Part shown: positions 41,039-52,736 of the stretch, one piece after another
Position numbering within the stretch: the stretch's first letter is position 1
Layout of the letters: the number at the start of each line of letters is the position of its first letter
NCBI GenBank assembly: GCA_905178155.1
Contig: CAJINV010000007.1
Coordinates: forward strand, 4,552,258-4,616,257
DNA length: 64,000 bases
Reading direction: 5' to 3'
Source: Amoebophrya sp. A120
Taxonomy: Eukaryota > Sar > Dinophyceae > Syndiniales > Amoebophryaceae
Notes under the pieces: generated by a model
The model's input: only the letters and a program-made list of their open reading frames with translations
The model's database searches: none
What the model was told of the DNA's origin: nothing
Translations under genes and position numbers: made by a program

Positions 41039-43057
41039 TTACTTCTTTGCCTCCTCAACCACAGCCACGGTTTCCCGTCCATCATCTGCTGGCTGATCCT
41101 CTACAGCGACACCCCCCGAAAGCTCAATTTTCGTCACTTGGTACTCCACCAGGGCCGTCTGTAAATCGCTGAGCACCCGAGTGGTCGAAGAGGATTTTAA
41201 GAAGGGGAGCACCACACTCTCCTCCGCGGGTTGGATACTTTCGTAGTTGTTCACGCCCAGGAGCTTGATGAAGAAGTCTTCCAGCTGCACCAGATCCTGC
41301 ACGCTGGCCAGCAGGGTGGTGCCGAGCAACACGAGGTCGAGACAGTCGATCAGGGATTCCAGGAAATTCAGGTCGATGCCGATCTTCTGTTCCTCTGTGG
41401 AAGAGATCTTTTTGCTAGTTGTACTCTTGGACGAAGTTGTTGCGGTTTTATTTTCCGTTGTTCCATTTGTATTTGATGCCGAGTTTTGGTTTCTTTCATC
41501 TGCCGGCGACGTTGACGCGTCTTCTTCTGCGGTTCCAGTTTGTAGTTCTCCGGTCGTCGCATTGTTTGCCGAGAACAGATATGCATTGCAAAAGTATCGC
41601 ACTCGTATCAATCTATTTCTATAAATGCATTACAAATTTCCCCAGCATGAGAACTGGACTTTGTCATGCTGTTTTACCTTAAGGACAAGATTTGTCATGC
41701 ATAGTTGCAATTAGTACGAGTACGCTACTTTTGCACAGGATAACAGAATTGTAGCAGTTTTCGCAAATGCCACGCTGTTCTCAATCAGACGCAGAATCTC
41801 CGGCGCAAGCTTGTTCTGCGGAGAGGAAAAGGACTTATTCGAAAGTCGGGCGTTGTCCGCTTCAACAACGGCGGTTTGATGTTCGTCACCGTCAGCAGGT
41901 TGATCTTCACTTCGACTTCCTGTCATGCCTTGCTGATTGTTTCCGGCGGCGGGCGTCGTAATGATTTCCTGCTGCATGCGTTTGCGCGCCCGAAACATCG
42001 CCGCTTTTCTCGCTTTCCGCAGGGCGATGTCTTTCAGCGCCAGCAGCGCGTTCTGCAGGGAGAACACGGATTCGTCCACACTCATGTCCCGTAATTCGTC
42101 CTGAAACGTCAACAGCATGTCGTGGGAGCTGCGCGAATCGAGCTGCGCCAGCTTCTATCAAATGTAAAAATGTCTGGGTCTGGAAGAATCCAACTTGTCA
42201 TGCTGATTTTGGATTCTAAAAAAATCTGTATTGCATGAGCAGCAAAGAGAGTCCAAGTTTTGCTACACGGAAAGAGCATTTGTCATGCAGTATAGGCATC
42301 AGGAAGCCCTCACAAAAACTGTGATGCTAGGGCATGCATCAGAGACATCAGGAGTCATGCAAAATGTGCATGACAAACTTGGCAATCTTCCAGACCCAGA
42401 CATTTTTACATTTGATAGCTTCGGGCAGACCACGTCCAGCGGCTGGTCGCGGTACTTGTGTCGCTGCACCGTCTTCGTCTTGGTGTACTCCAAAAATGCC
42501 CGGTCGTTGTCCACGTAACCAATGCTGGCGGGGTTTGCATCCGCGATATCCTTCCGGAGGATTTGCAAGCCGGACCGCTGGGAATAGGCGGCTTGCGGCG
42601 ACGCATTCTGCATCTTCAGCATTTTCGCAGCATCGGACGTGGACAGTGATGCGAATTCCGGTACGTGGCTTATGTCGTTTTGATGAACTTGAAGTTGAGG
42701 AGAGTTCGGATTTGTCTCCACGACCGCGTTTTCCTTGCTTAAAGGCCCGTCCTTCTCCTTGTCCGGTTGAACCTGCTCTGGAGTATTTGTAATCGTCAGA
42801 TCCGTCCCGAAAGGGTTCGCGTTCTGCCGCTTTTTGCGTACGAGCGCCTTGTGCTTGATCGCGTCCCGGTCCCGAAGAACCGCGAGCGTGTTGTGGTCCA
42901 TGGCAAGCGCACCATCACCGACGGTGTCATCGCGTCGCTCTTGCTGTTGGGCGCCAAAAAGAGGGACTCCACTTCCCTTGTTGTGCAACCGGTTTTCTTG
43001 ACTGTTGTAATCTTCCTCCTCATCAGGGCTCAGGATCCGGACACTTGTGCTCTGCAT
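41039..43057 (-). CDS. Hypothetical 527-aa protein, two introner elements
   Basis: ATG at 43057. Exons 43057-42418, 42150-41743 and 41574-41039 sum to 1,584 nt, divisible by three. The N terminus is polar (SVRILSPDEEEDYNSQENRL). The middle has a basic helix ALRKARKAAMFRARKRMQQE-type region. The last third has a predicted hydrophobic, Leu-rich helix pair (LNFLESLIDCLDLVLLGTTL, LLASVQDLVQLEDFFIKLLG) after a Thr/Ser/Lys-rich linker. No domain recognised. An EDQPAD(D/G)G box occurs twice. Confidence 0.75.
41580..41742 (-). mobile_element. Introner element, family 2
   Basis: 163 bp, TSD ACAGA (41575-41579 and 41743-41747). Ends TATGCATTGCAAAAGTATCG and TATCCTGTGCAAAAGTAGCG. Frame restored: TATIL to FSANNAT. 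Confidence 0.94.
42156..42417 (-). mobile_element. Introner element, family 1
   Basis: 262 bp, TSD GCTTC (42151-42155 and 42418-42422). Ends TATCAAATGTAAAAATGTCT on both sides. Frame restored: VVCPK to LAQLDSR. Confidence 0.95.
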
Positions 43058-43951
43058 TTTACTTTTATGCGAGGTGAATGAAGATGTAGTTGTAGATGAA
43101 TCTTAAATGGCAATGAATGAAATCAGATGTTGTTGACCAGAACAGGGGAACAAACAGGGGAAGGGAAAATTTCAATCGAATTACAAGTACTGTAGATAGA
43201 ACGTGCTGCAACCTTAAAAGAGAAAACCAACCTAGTATTGTCTGTGGCAACACAAACGAGGGGAGAAATTGTAGTGAGAGGAATTATGATTCACAAGGGA
43301 GCGCGATGTAGTTGTAGCCTGACAGCTTCATGCAAGAACGCGACTCACCTCTCTTTATAAATGAGTTCGGGATTTGAAGCTATTACACGGAAACGGAAAC
43401 GACGATGTAGCCGACCGATACTACTGCACAACGACACCATGACCGAGAAAGAAAACACGGCCATCACGACTTTTCATCTTCGCTGATCGGACCGAAGCGG
43501 GCAGAAGTGCGTACCTACCGAAACCGAGAGTTTCATCATTTTTGCGCATTAAGCCGATCGCTTCTTGTTCTTCTTCTTGTTTAATACGCGTCTAACAACC
43601 ACCGAGCGTCGATTCATCAAAGTGTCTCCGACGTTCTTTCTGACCGAATCATCAGGAGCATGATCAGGATGTCTTCTGCATATTTATACGAATGTGCAGC
43701 TGTGCTGACCGATACTGGTTTTCAACGCAGATGATGAATATCAAACTCGGAATATCATCAACAGCATACACGAACTACGAGGACCACGCACGGTTCATAT
43801 CGTCATGGAATAGGAGCCCAGTGGTACTAGCAGGCGCAACCTCAGCGGTGGTCGTGTTCATGCCTGACAGCTACTGAAAGTGCAACATCTTTATAACTTA
43901 TGTGACAACTTCAACAACAGCTTTTACGCGTGGCTGTTTCATCAATCATCT
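43058..43951. other. Intergenic stretch, no supported gene
   Basis: About 900 bp. A plus-strand frame at 43692-43877 can encode MMNIKLGISSTAYTNYEDHA and on (under 60 aa) but has no support. No IE or long repeat visible. Confidence 0.35.
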
Positions 43952-46900
43952 TCATACTGAAGCTTCAGTGTTGGAAAGCAGTCCAGGCAACTCCCGTCCG
44001 AACCAGTCAAACGTGTAGTTTGTGCTTGCTCGTGCGTAGGCTGACTCTAGCATTGCTTCCATTGTTTGCCGGTCGCTGAGAAGATTTTTCTGGTGCACAA
44101 GCATGTCCTCGTTTTGACGATCTGGATAATCGTCCCCACCACCACCAGCCTGTAGCTCTATCCTCTCTCCTGAACTAGAACCAAAGATACTCTCACTGAC
44201 CCACCGCGCGATTGCGACCGCCTCGTTGATGTTCAAGACGTAAAGAAAATCCTCCCCGGGGGTGAAAAACTGCTCGAAGACGTTCCAGTGATCGAACAAC
44301 ACCAAGTTCAAACACCTTCCCATCGCAGCTTCAAAGCCCCGGGCCTTCAGCTGCGGCAGCCGGGCCACGGGAAGGCCGGAGGGGTAGCCGAGGAGGGGGA
44401 GTTGGAATGTCGTGCGAATTTGTTCCTCATCGTTCGGAGCCTCTCTGACTGCGAAAGTACTAGAACTGTGCGTACCCCCGTAATTTTCTTCTTTGAAAGA
44501 GGCTTTTTTTGGGCCGGTATTTGCGCTTCTGCGGCTCCTTTTGCTGAGGAGTATCGTCCTTTCTATCAGTTTGGCGAAAGTAAAATCATGATGGCGCAAG
44601 GTGTCATGGTCCTCCAAGCTCGGGAGCTGTTGCGATTCTTGAGTGCTGGAGACGGAAGCATCATCATCGACAACGGCCACGCCACCTTCTTCAGGTTGTG
44701 ATTTCTCAGAAGTACCACTTAGCCGCACGAAATCTGCCAGCAGTGGATTGGACAATACACGGCCAGCAGAAGTGCCCGGAGTAGCTGTAGCTCGGTCGTT
44801 CTCTTCCTGCCTTTGCTTTGCACTAGCACCGTCCCGCCCACCTGAAGCTGCAGGTGGTGGTCGCGCTCTTCTCAGCAACGAGCCGACCCATTTCGTCAGA
44901 AACTGTGTCTCCCTCGGCTCGACGGCGATCAGATTGTGGGTGAAACAGGTCTTCGCCTTGCCATACAAACGAAGTTTGCTCTCGTAGGAATGCTCCGCGT
45001 TTTTAGCTTCCACTTCAGCACGATCAACATCAGGTTGCTCTTGATGTAGCAGTAGCCCTCGTCTATCTGAAGAGTCTGCTTGATCGTGATCGCCATCTAC
45101 AGCAATTGTCGTCGTGTGGTCATCTACAGCAACTGCACTGGATCTCGACTGTTGCTTGGAAACACGACCCTCCTCGCTTCCCGATTGATGTTCATCCAGC
45201 AGTGCCTTCGGATGGAAATGTAAGTCGATGTTGAGGCGTTCCCGAAAGTTCCGCTTTAAAGCGTCCACGCCTGTGGCTTCCTCAGACTCAGTGTTGTCGT
45301 TCATATCTCGATTGTCCTCATTTTGGTCCGTCTCCGGACGAGAACCGAAACCAGGTGCAGTAGCGGGACCAACTACACCTGGCATTCGCATGTACTTCTC
45401 CGCCAGCAGCTCCTGATTGTGCCCAAAGAGCAGGAAACTGATCGGCTGAGGACGCTGACGGTCACTCTTGGTGCTGACTACCTTTATAGGCTCACCTCCT
45501 TTTCTGCTTGTCGTCACCGGCGGCATGGGAACAAACAGCTCCGACTGCATTTCCCCCATACTGTTTCCAACATACAGCAAGTCTATCGGACGGTCTTCGC
45601 GGAGAAAGGAGACCATCTTCTTTCGATCTTCAACTTCATGCGAATGCGATTCTTTTCCTTGTTGTTGAAACACGTTCTTGGTCATCAGAGGCATCTGGAA
45701 AAATCTCGGCTTGTTCGCTAGGCTCGTGGTGCTGCTGCGAAGCTCTGTAGTTCTATCTGTGGCGGCTACGTGGCCTTCCTGGTTTTCACCCGCCGTCAAA
45801 AACCGATGAAAGTACGGGCACACGGTGACTACGGCCGTCGGATAGAAGTTTATCTCATGCAGGAGCGTCTGAAACGGTTTTTGCATCAGCTTCAAAAAGT
45901 TCCGGCGGAGAGTGCCCTGGATGGTGTTCAGGTACGCAAGCCAGGGGTTCAGTCGCACCCGATCCGGATTTTGTGCAACGATGTTTGCTTTTTGGTCTAT
46001 GCTCTTCCGCGGCTGTCCTTTATCTACTGCCGAGGAAAGGGTACTACTGGTGCCGTCGTAGTAGTCAAACAGCTCCAGCCGGCCTCTCGCGATATGCTGT
46101 GCGGGGCTGTCTGTAGTTCTACTACCTGCCGTCTTCAATACGACCACTCTGTCGGCGTTATCCTTGCCGACGGGCACTCCGGCACCCACGAACGCCAAAG
46201 CAGACTCTCGATGGACAAACGGGTGGAACTGGTCCAGCTGTTTTCGCTGCGCGGCCAGCAAAAGCGCGTTGTTGTGGAAGTCTTGGGTCGTGAGGGCAAA
46301 AAGGTTTTTATCGGTGACAGGCAGAAACGGCCGAATCTTTGAAGTACTTCCAATGTGATGTCGCTGGCCGTTTTGTTGAGAAGCAACGACCGTCAGAGGT
46401 TCAAGGTTCAGATTAGTTGGGGCCGCGTTCTCGCTGCTATGATCATCCGTCCTTGCCACCTCGACGACCTCCAGCTCCGAGGCCCGTGATTTCAAGTGAC
46501 GTTCCTCCGCACGACCAAGCTCCTGGCTTCTCGTATCTTCGCTTGTGGCTTTCAAAATAGCCATGTCGATGATGTCCGCCACTTTTCCACCGGCACTTGG
46601 TGGTTTTGCAGCTTTTAACATTTCGGTCGTATTTTGATTTTCATCTCTGTGGTCCTCCCATTCCCAGGCCCACAGCGCCGGTTGCGGAATTTCGTAGTCC
46701 AAGACTACTCTATGGGTGAACATATGGCCTGGAAGATGTAGAGATCCGCCAGCCCTTCTTGTTGAAAACGTTGCAAACAGGCGCTGCAAGTATTCCAGAT
46801 CCGGGGCTGAAAACTGAGGCTGTCCGACGATGTCGGTTCCCGATAGGAAGACCATCAGCTCCTGCACGCACTGCATCCAAGCGAAATTTCCGATCGTGAT

Positions 46901-49900
46901 AAAGTGGTTCTCGTACTGCTGGTTTTCATCATCTCCGAGAGATTTTGATACTGATATCTTCGGACACTGCACCCCGTTTACCGCGAACTGGTAGTCAGGT
47001 GCGTATTCCGCGGAATCGGGCAGGTAGGCGCAGATGAGCGAGAGCTGTTTGTGCTGCAGTTTGGGAAGCAACTGCTGCAACTCCGTCTCCGTCGCGGGAA
47101 CGCGGTCAGTGGTGCTGTCTTCTTCGAGTCCACCGGGGACGCCGGGCTTCGTTGCGGGAAGTGGGGTCGCCGGCCTGGTGAACCAGAACTTTGTCTCCGA
47201 CCCCGCGTCTTTCAACCGGCTGGTGAGGGAAAACCTGCAAATAACATGATCTGGCCTTATTTCGTTGCGCGAAACAAGAATGTATGATCACGGTGTGTTG
47301 ATGGAGAGCACGCTTGTCGACTTCGCATCGAGCAGGGGCCCGAAGTAGATATCTCGCTTTTGCGACAGTACGCATCGCGGGCACTGCAAATACTAGACAA
47401 TCAATAGTAGAAGTGGAATCAAAAATCCTATACCAACCCGCGCGTCCAGATGCGTTTTTGGCTGCTGGTGAAAAGTTCCTTTCCGGACTCATCGCACCAC
47501 TTCATCCGGGGCGCAATCCGGTAATGTCGCACGGCGACGTCGAGGCAGTTCTCCGCTACGAAAAGCCGCTTCGGCGCCAACTCCGACGCTCTCCGCTTAT
47601 TCAGGCCCGCGTCTGTGTAGTAGAAGTGAGTGACTTCATTCACAGTCTCACAGCTGCCTGTGGTCGCAACGAGCGACGGGATGGATGTGCTGAGGATTGT
47701 ATCATTTTTCATTCGAGCAGTCGAACTGCTCCATGCAGCGGCCGAGGCTGTGTCACCCTGTACCCGTCCCGATTCGTCCCCTGCTGGTTCGATAACCTCC
47801 GCACCACCGCCACCAGCAGAATCTCTGTTCTTCTCGTCGAACAGGCCCGCCGGAAGAGGATGGAAGTGCCACCCAATACAGTCCCCCGGTTGCAGTGCCT
47901 TGTCAACTTTGACATAGGCGACCAAGGAAGGTTTGGATTTATTTGATGTTCTTCCTCCAGACTCTGGAATGCGACCGTGATCCTCCTTGCCAGAAGTTAT
48001 CCCCTCATCGGCAGAGGCAGAGCGTGCACTATCTAGAAGATGACCAACATCTTCGTCTTCATCCAGCTCCGTGCCATCACCACTACTGGTCTCCGGATCC
48101 ACAAATTGCACGTTTGTTACCAGTTGCTCCGTGATTTCCGTGATGCTGTCCTCCAAATTGAAAAACACGAAGGAGACCAACGCGCGGGCGAAAAACCGCA
48201 CGGAGATTGCCTCGACGAACTGCTGCCCGAAACCGTGGTAGCACAGGTCCTTGGACCAAACGCTGACGCCGTGGGGCGGAAACTTACCCATTCCTGCGCG
48301 ATTTTTACGAACATTAGGCAGTCCGCCACCTGCTGGAGTTGGGATACCACGATGACGATTCTTGCATTTATATATTTTACGCAAAAATACTATACACAAC
48401 AAGCTACGAAGACGACAATACGCCAGAACAACAACGAGAACATCTTCAGACAAACCGAGCTTGTGCCAGCTGATCGCGATCCTCTTCCTGCAATACCGCA
48501 GGTTAGGTAGAACTTAGATGAGATTTCTTTCCGCTTTCATTTTTGCTCCATCCAAACCGATACGCAAATCCGTTTTTGCTTCCGTGTTTTGCCAGTTCCT
48601 GTTCCAAATAATCTCGCTGACCCGCGTAGTAAGAATTCGCGAGGTCCACAACTTCCGCCGAAATGTCCTCAAACTTGAGGAACATTTTCCCGCCCCCGAG
48701 CACGTTCTGCTTCGGAATCTTGAAATTCTGGTCGCTGTCGAGTGCGGGTTTTGAAGTCCCATCTGTTTCGAGCTTGAGGGAATCCAAAATGTTCTGGTTG
48801 ATCTCTTTCTTCAGATGACTACGAAGCACGTCGATTGCTGCTTCAGAAGATTCATTGTTGTCTGGCGTGCCATCGCGTCTATCAACTTGTGTCGTCATTC
48901 CGGCTCCAGAGTTTTCGCCTGCACCGGACTCTTGGTCTCGTCCTTCTTCTTTCCGCGTAGAAGTGCTCGTCAGAAACTCCCTGACCCGCACCAAGCCGCT
49001 GACGGTCAAGGCTTCTTGCATGTGAATTACCAACACGTTGTCCTTGCCGAGAATCAACTTCGTCATTTCAATCCTTTCCTCCCAGTTGCCCCAGCCCCGT
49101 CCCGGCACGCAGTCCGTCAGGTTGTACCGAATCATTTTCTCGAAGTATCAACTGTAAAAATGTCTGGGTCCTCTGGAAGAATTCATGTTTGTCATGCTTG
49201 TCTGGCATGACTCTTAAATCTGTCATGCACGTTACCCAAGAGCTCCGCTTTTCTGTGATGCAGAGTCGCAGTTTGTCATGCAGAATAGGCAACACCTAGG
49301 AGCTCAGAAACTTGTCATGCTGAGCCAGCATTTGTAGCCTCATCATGAGACGCTACCCAGCATCACAAGTTCCCAGACCCAGAGGACATTTTTACTTTTG
49401 ATACGAAGTCTGTGTCCACCATTTCGCTGCACCGCATGCGTTATCATGAGCAAAAGTATCGCACTCGTACACAGACACAATCTGACTACCATCTAATTGT
49501 AGCCATGCATGACAAATGCGACCTCGCTGTAACGTATACCTACGTGAGCCTATGCGAAATGAGCATTCCAAGTTCAATTTGAAAGTAATTTCCATCCACT
49601 AATACAATTATACTTTTGCAGAATGCATATGTGATTGTAGTGAGAAAGCAACGCGTCGAGGGGGTCGGAGATCAGCACGATGGCCTTGGCTTTGCTCGGC
49701 AGGCGGTGCAGAGTGTCGGTCGACTCAATCACCCGGGGGTCCTTCACGCCGCGGAGGGGTCTCGATATCTTGTCAAGGTTCCCCGCCACGAGCCGCCGGC
49801 TCTTTGCGGTTATGGTCGTTCTGCTCGAAGATGACAAAAGATCACCCTGCTCGAGGACGTCGTCCTCGTTCATCTTCTCTTTTCCTTCTGTCCTCTCGTC

Positions 49901-52736
49901 CACATCTGTTTTTCCTGATTGTCGCGGGGGAAAAGAGGTCAGGAGCTGCATGTAGGCGGTTTCAGGCACTGCGTAGTTGTTCGACAATTCGTAGCCCCAG
50001 AACGTGGATTCGCAGAACTCCTCCCTGACTATCCTGTGCAAAAGTATCGCACTCGTACTAATTGCAAATATGCATGACAAATTTCTTTCCTAAGGCAAAA
50101 CAGCATTACACATTCCACTTTCCTTCTTGCTAAAATTTGCAATGCATTTATACGAGTACGATACTTTTGCAGTTCATACTGACATCTCCCCCGCAATTGG
50201 CCATCTCCACGCCCGGAACGTAGTGGTGCAGACTGTACGCCAGAGACGTGGTTCCCGACTTCGCGAAGCCGACGATGACAAAGTCAATCTCCACATCGTT
50301 CCAGTTCAGCAGCGGCTCGATGCGAACCGTGAAGCGTCTCGCGATGAAATGCGGCAGGAGGAGTTCCTTGGGGAAGATGTTTTTCCTATTTTTCACCTCG
50401 TCCAAGTCATGGATCGAGGAGATCAAGCCCGGCTTTCCGCAGGTCTCGAGCGGGAGGCAAATGCCGAAGGAGGACTCCACCCAACCCCACTGCTCCCCGG
50501 TGTTTTGGTCGGTGAACATGTTGACGAGTCGCACCAGGAAGTTTTTCCCCTGTGCGTCCTTGCAGCTCTGGAAGGTCTCCGTGAAAAACCGCTTTTTGTA
50601 CCGCTCGGTGGGCGACGCTATGGCCTGCCAGATCGCCGCGGAGCCGCGCTCGCGAATGTACTGGGTGGTCACAGGGTAGCCGAGGAAATACTTCAGCCCG
50701 TCGGTTTGCGGCTGCGATTGATGAGACTCTGACTCGTCCGGGTGGGTTGTAGTTATTTCTGCTTGGTTTCTATTCGGGTCATCGTCATCCACAGGCGCGC
50801 CTGCGGCAACGGCTGATGTCGTCCCGGTTTCCTGCTTATGTGCACCAGAGGATTTTGCTGTGGCGGTCGTAGTTCCAGCAGCGGAAGTTGTGGGTAAGTC
50901 GTTAGTGCCACTAAGCACGTCCGGAATTCGCTCTGGTCCCTCCCATTTCTCCAGGAAATCAGCGACGCAGCGCTGCATGTCGGGAGAAAATTTCTCTCTG
51001 TAGGTATTCCACTTCTTGGCGGAGTTCTTGTGCGGCTCGGGCTCAGAATTGCTTGTAATTTGCGCGCTCCGTCGTGATTCTTGGGAAGCCGCTGCACTAG
51101 CACGACTACTTTGCGGCCCTTCAGCTACAGAACGACCTTCTTGCTGCTGCAGGAGCAGCTCCGCCTTAGCCTTCAAGTACTCCGCTCTCACCTTTTTGTA
51201 CGCCAAAGACGGCGTGAAGGTCCGCACTTTCGGCGGCAACACGCGCTGCTTCCAGCCCTTCTCCACCGTGCCCGAGCGGGATGTCTCAAACCACTGCAGT
51301 TGCATTACTTCCGCGCAACACGCAGCGGACGGTGTGGAGCGGGAAATGTCCTCCAAAACGATGTCCTTGGAGAAGTGCTGCTTCCACTGCTCGGGCGTGA
51401 GAAACCGGCTCTGTTTCCTCGCTTTTCTGCGGCTGAATGCGATACTGAAATGCTGGTTTTCGTCAGGAAGTCGCTGCACCTCGGTGATGTTCCAAAAAGA
51501 AGACTCCGTCGGGAAGAGAGAGTCGACTGTGGCGGGGACGTCGCCGTCGGCCTCGGGCAGCATGGCAGTGGTTGTTGTTGTGGATTGTTCCTTTATTGCG
51601 GCTACTACATTTTCGCCTTTCGTCGCCCCGAGGCCCGCCGCCAATTCCCACCTCCGGAACTTCTGGTAGTCGCGCACCAGGTCCGAGTCGAACTGCGGAT
51701 ACGATTGCAAAACCACGTCGAAATTCATGGTGCGCCGTTCCGGGTGGTGCAAGTCCCAGGGGAGCGCCCCGATGCCCCCAAACATGAGCTGCAAGAACCT
51801 GGGCAGAACCAGTTCCACGATCAGCGCATTGGCGTCGAACTCTGCCCTCGCCGCGGCCGTGGCCGCCACCGGCTCCGCGCACACGCGGGGGACGCACAGC
51901 GCCATGGTGATGTCCTCGCGGGTGACGTGCGCGAACTGCGGATGGGGCGACCGCCGGTAGGCGTGCTGCATCCGCTGTTTGATGGTGTCGTGGAGTTTTG
52001 CCGGCCTCGTGGGCCGCGAGTAGTGCCCATCGCGGTCGTCGACGGAATATTTCTTGGGAAAGTTGTTCATGGTCGTTCCGTAGGTGTGGATATACTCGTG
52101 CGGATAGAAAAGCAACTCCACCCAGTAGTAGTTACTCCTCTGGATTTCTACGTCAAGCTCTTCGGATTTGTCCCGACGACCCCCAGCTTGTTCTCTACTC
52201 GGCAGGACGGTGGTGGTCTCCGCCCCGTGCAGTTGTTGCTCGTGTAGTTCTTGTGCGTCGAGTTGTGGACGAGGTTCTGGGTCTGGTTCGTCTCCGCCCC
52301 CACTGACGCAAGCCGAGCGCATCCAGTAGAAAGACCCGTCCGGCATATCGGCGGCGGAGAGCAGGGAAAAAGAAATCATGTGTCTATCGTACAACTTCTT
52401 CCTCAGCTCCGCATCACACCGTATCGCCGGCTTCAAGTGCGTCGCCTCGAACTTGTGGGGTGCGAAGGGGCGGGGGTCATGGACTTCGCTAGCAACTCCA
52501 TGGCTCGCCGAATGTAGGATATCGCTGGACGAGGCACTGCGGGTGGCAGCAGCTCCTTCAGCCTCATCTTCAACATCTCGTCGAGGCGGTAGCTGTTCTA
52601 GTTGCTGCTGACCAGAACAAACCAATGGCGGCGCAACGATATCTTGGTGAACCAAGAGCAACAAGAGTAGAGAAAACATAGAGCAACGTCGGTGTCGCGT
52701 GTACGACAACGAGTGTGTCCATAGCGGAGGATTCAT
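43952..52736 (-). CDS. 2,583-aa secretory protein: NRF-like ectodomain, sulfotransferase, glycosyltransferase-like C terminus
   Basis: ATG at 52736. Three IEs and two canonical introns leave 7,752 nt, divisible by three. Residues 1-45 give a signal peptide or anchor (MFSLLLLLLVHQDIVAPPLV). About residues 90-350 and 630-790 hold Cys-containing segments like the NRF domain (MPDGSFYWMRSACV, ITMALCVPRVC, and again WGWVESSFGICLPLETC). Sulfotransferase: 5'-phosphosulfate motif DFVIVGFAKSGTTSLAYSLH (about 815-835) and 3'-phosphate motif VLISDPLDALLSHYNH (about 965-985). This predicts PAPS-dependent sulfation of a glycan in the Golgi. Near residue 2450 the stretch KARGFEAAMGRCLNLVLFDH followed by FFTPGEDFLYVL fits the C-terminal half of CgeB/GT1-type or exostosin-type glycosyltransferases. 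Long disordered linkers separate the parts. It could be two genes if the 48294-48513 intron is wrong. Confidence 0.75.
47235..47437 (-). other. Canonical GT-AG intron, 203 nt
   Basis: Donor CGCGG/GTTGGTAT, acceptor TTATTTGCAG/GTTTTCCC on the minus strand. Joins RIWTRG to FSLTSRLK in phase; the neighbouring GTATAG donor would be out of phase. Confidence 0.65.
48294..48513 (-). other. Probable canonical GT-AG intron, 220 nt
   Basis: Donor CATCTAA/GTTCTACC, acceptor AATCGCGCAG/GAATGGG on the minus strand. Joins KKSHLR to MGKFPPHG in phase and links the sulfotransferase part to the C-terminal half. The donor is weak. Confidence 0.55.
49146..49403 (-). mobile_element. Introner element, family 1, inside the sulfotransferase domain
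   Basis: 258 bp, TSD CGAAG (49141-49145 and 49404-49408). Closely matches the copy at 22680-22931 across the interior, differing mainly by two small CCTCT/AGAGG-type insertions at matching points of the two arms. Frame restored: VDTDF to EKMIRY. Confidence 0.95.
49442..49629 (+). mobile_element. Decayed introner element, family 2, reversed, in the sulfotransferase domain
   Basis: 188 bp. Ends TATCATGAGCAAAAGTATCG and TATGCATTCTGCAAAAGTAT. Flanks TGCGT and TGTGA match at three of five. Removal of element plus 5 bp joins LLSHYNH to MRCSEMV in frame. Confidence 0.82.
50030..50178 (+). mobile_element. Introner element, family 2, reversed, in the sulfotransferase domain
   Basis: 149 bp, TSD CTGAC (50025-50029 and 50179-50183). 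The left end is TATCCTGTGCAAAAGTATCG; the right end inverted is TATGAACTGCAAAAGTATCG. Frame restored: ANCGGDV to REEFCES. Confidence 0.94.

Noticed and set aside
932-50178. CRISPR-like or prophage repeats suggested by recurrent short words
   Set aside because: Repeats are inverted pairs at element ends with 5-bp TSDs inside eukaryotic genes, not regularly spaced direct repeats, and no cas genes exist.
51081-52247. A 388-aa plus-strand open frame
   Set aside because: It lies antisense to the sulfotransferase gene exon, is Arg/His/Val-rich in the manner of a GC-skewed shadow, and has no recognisable domain.
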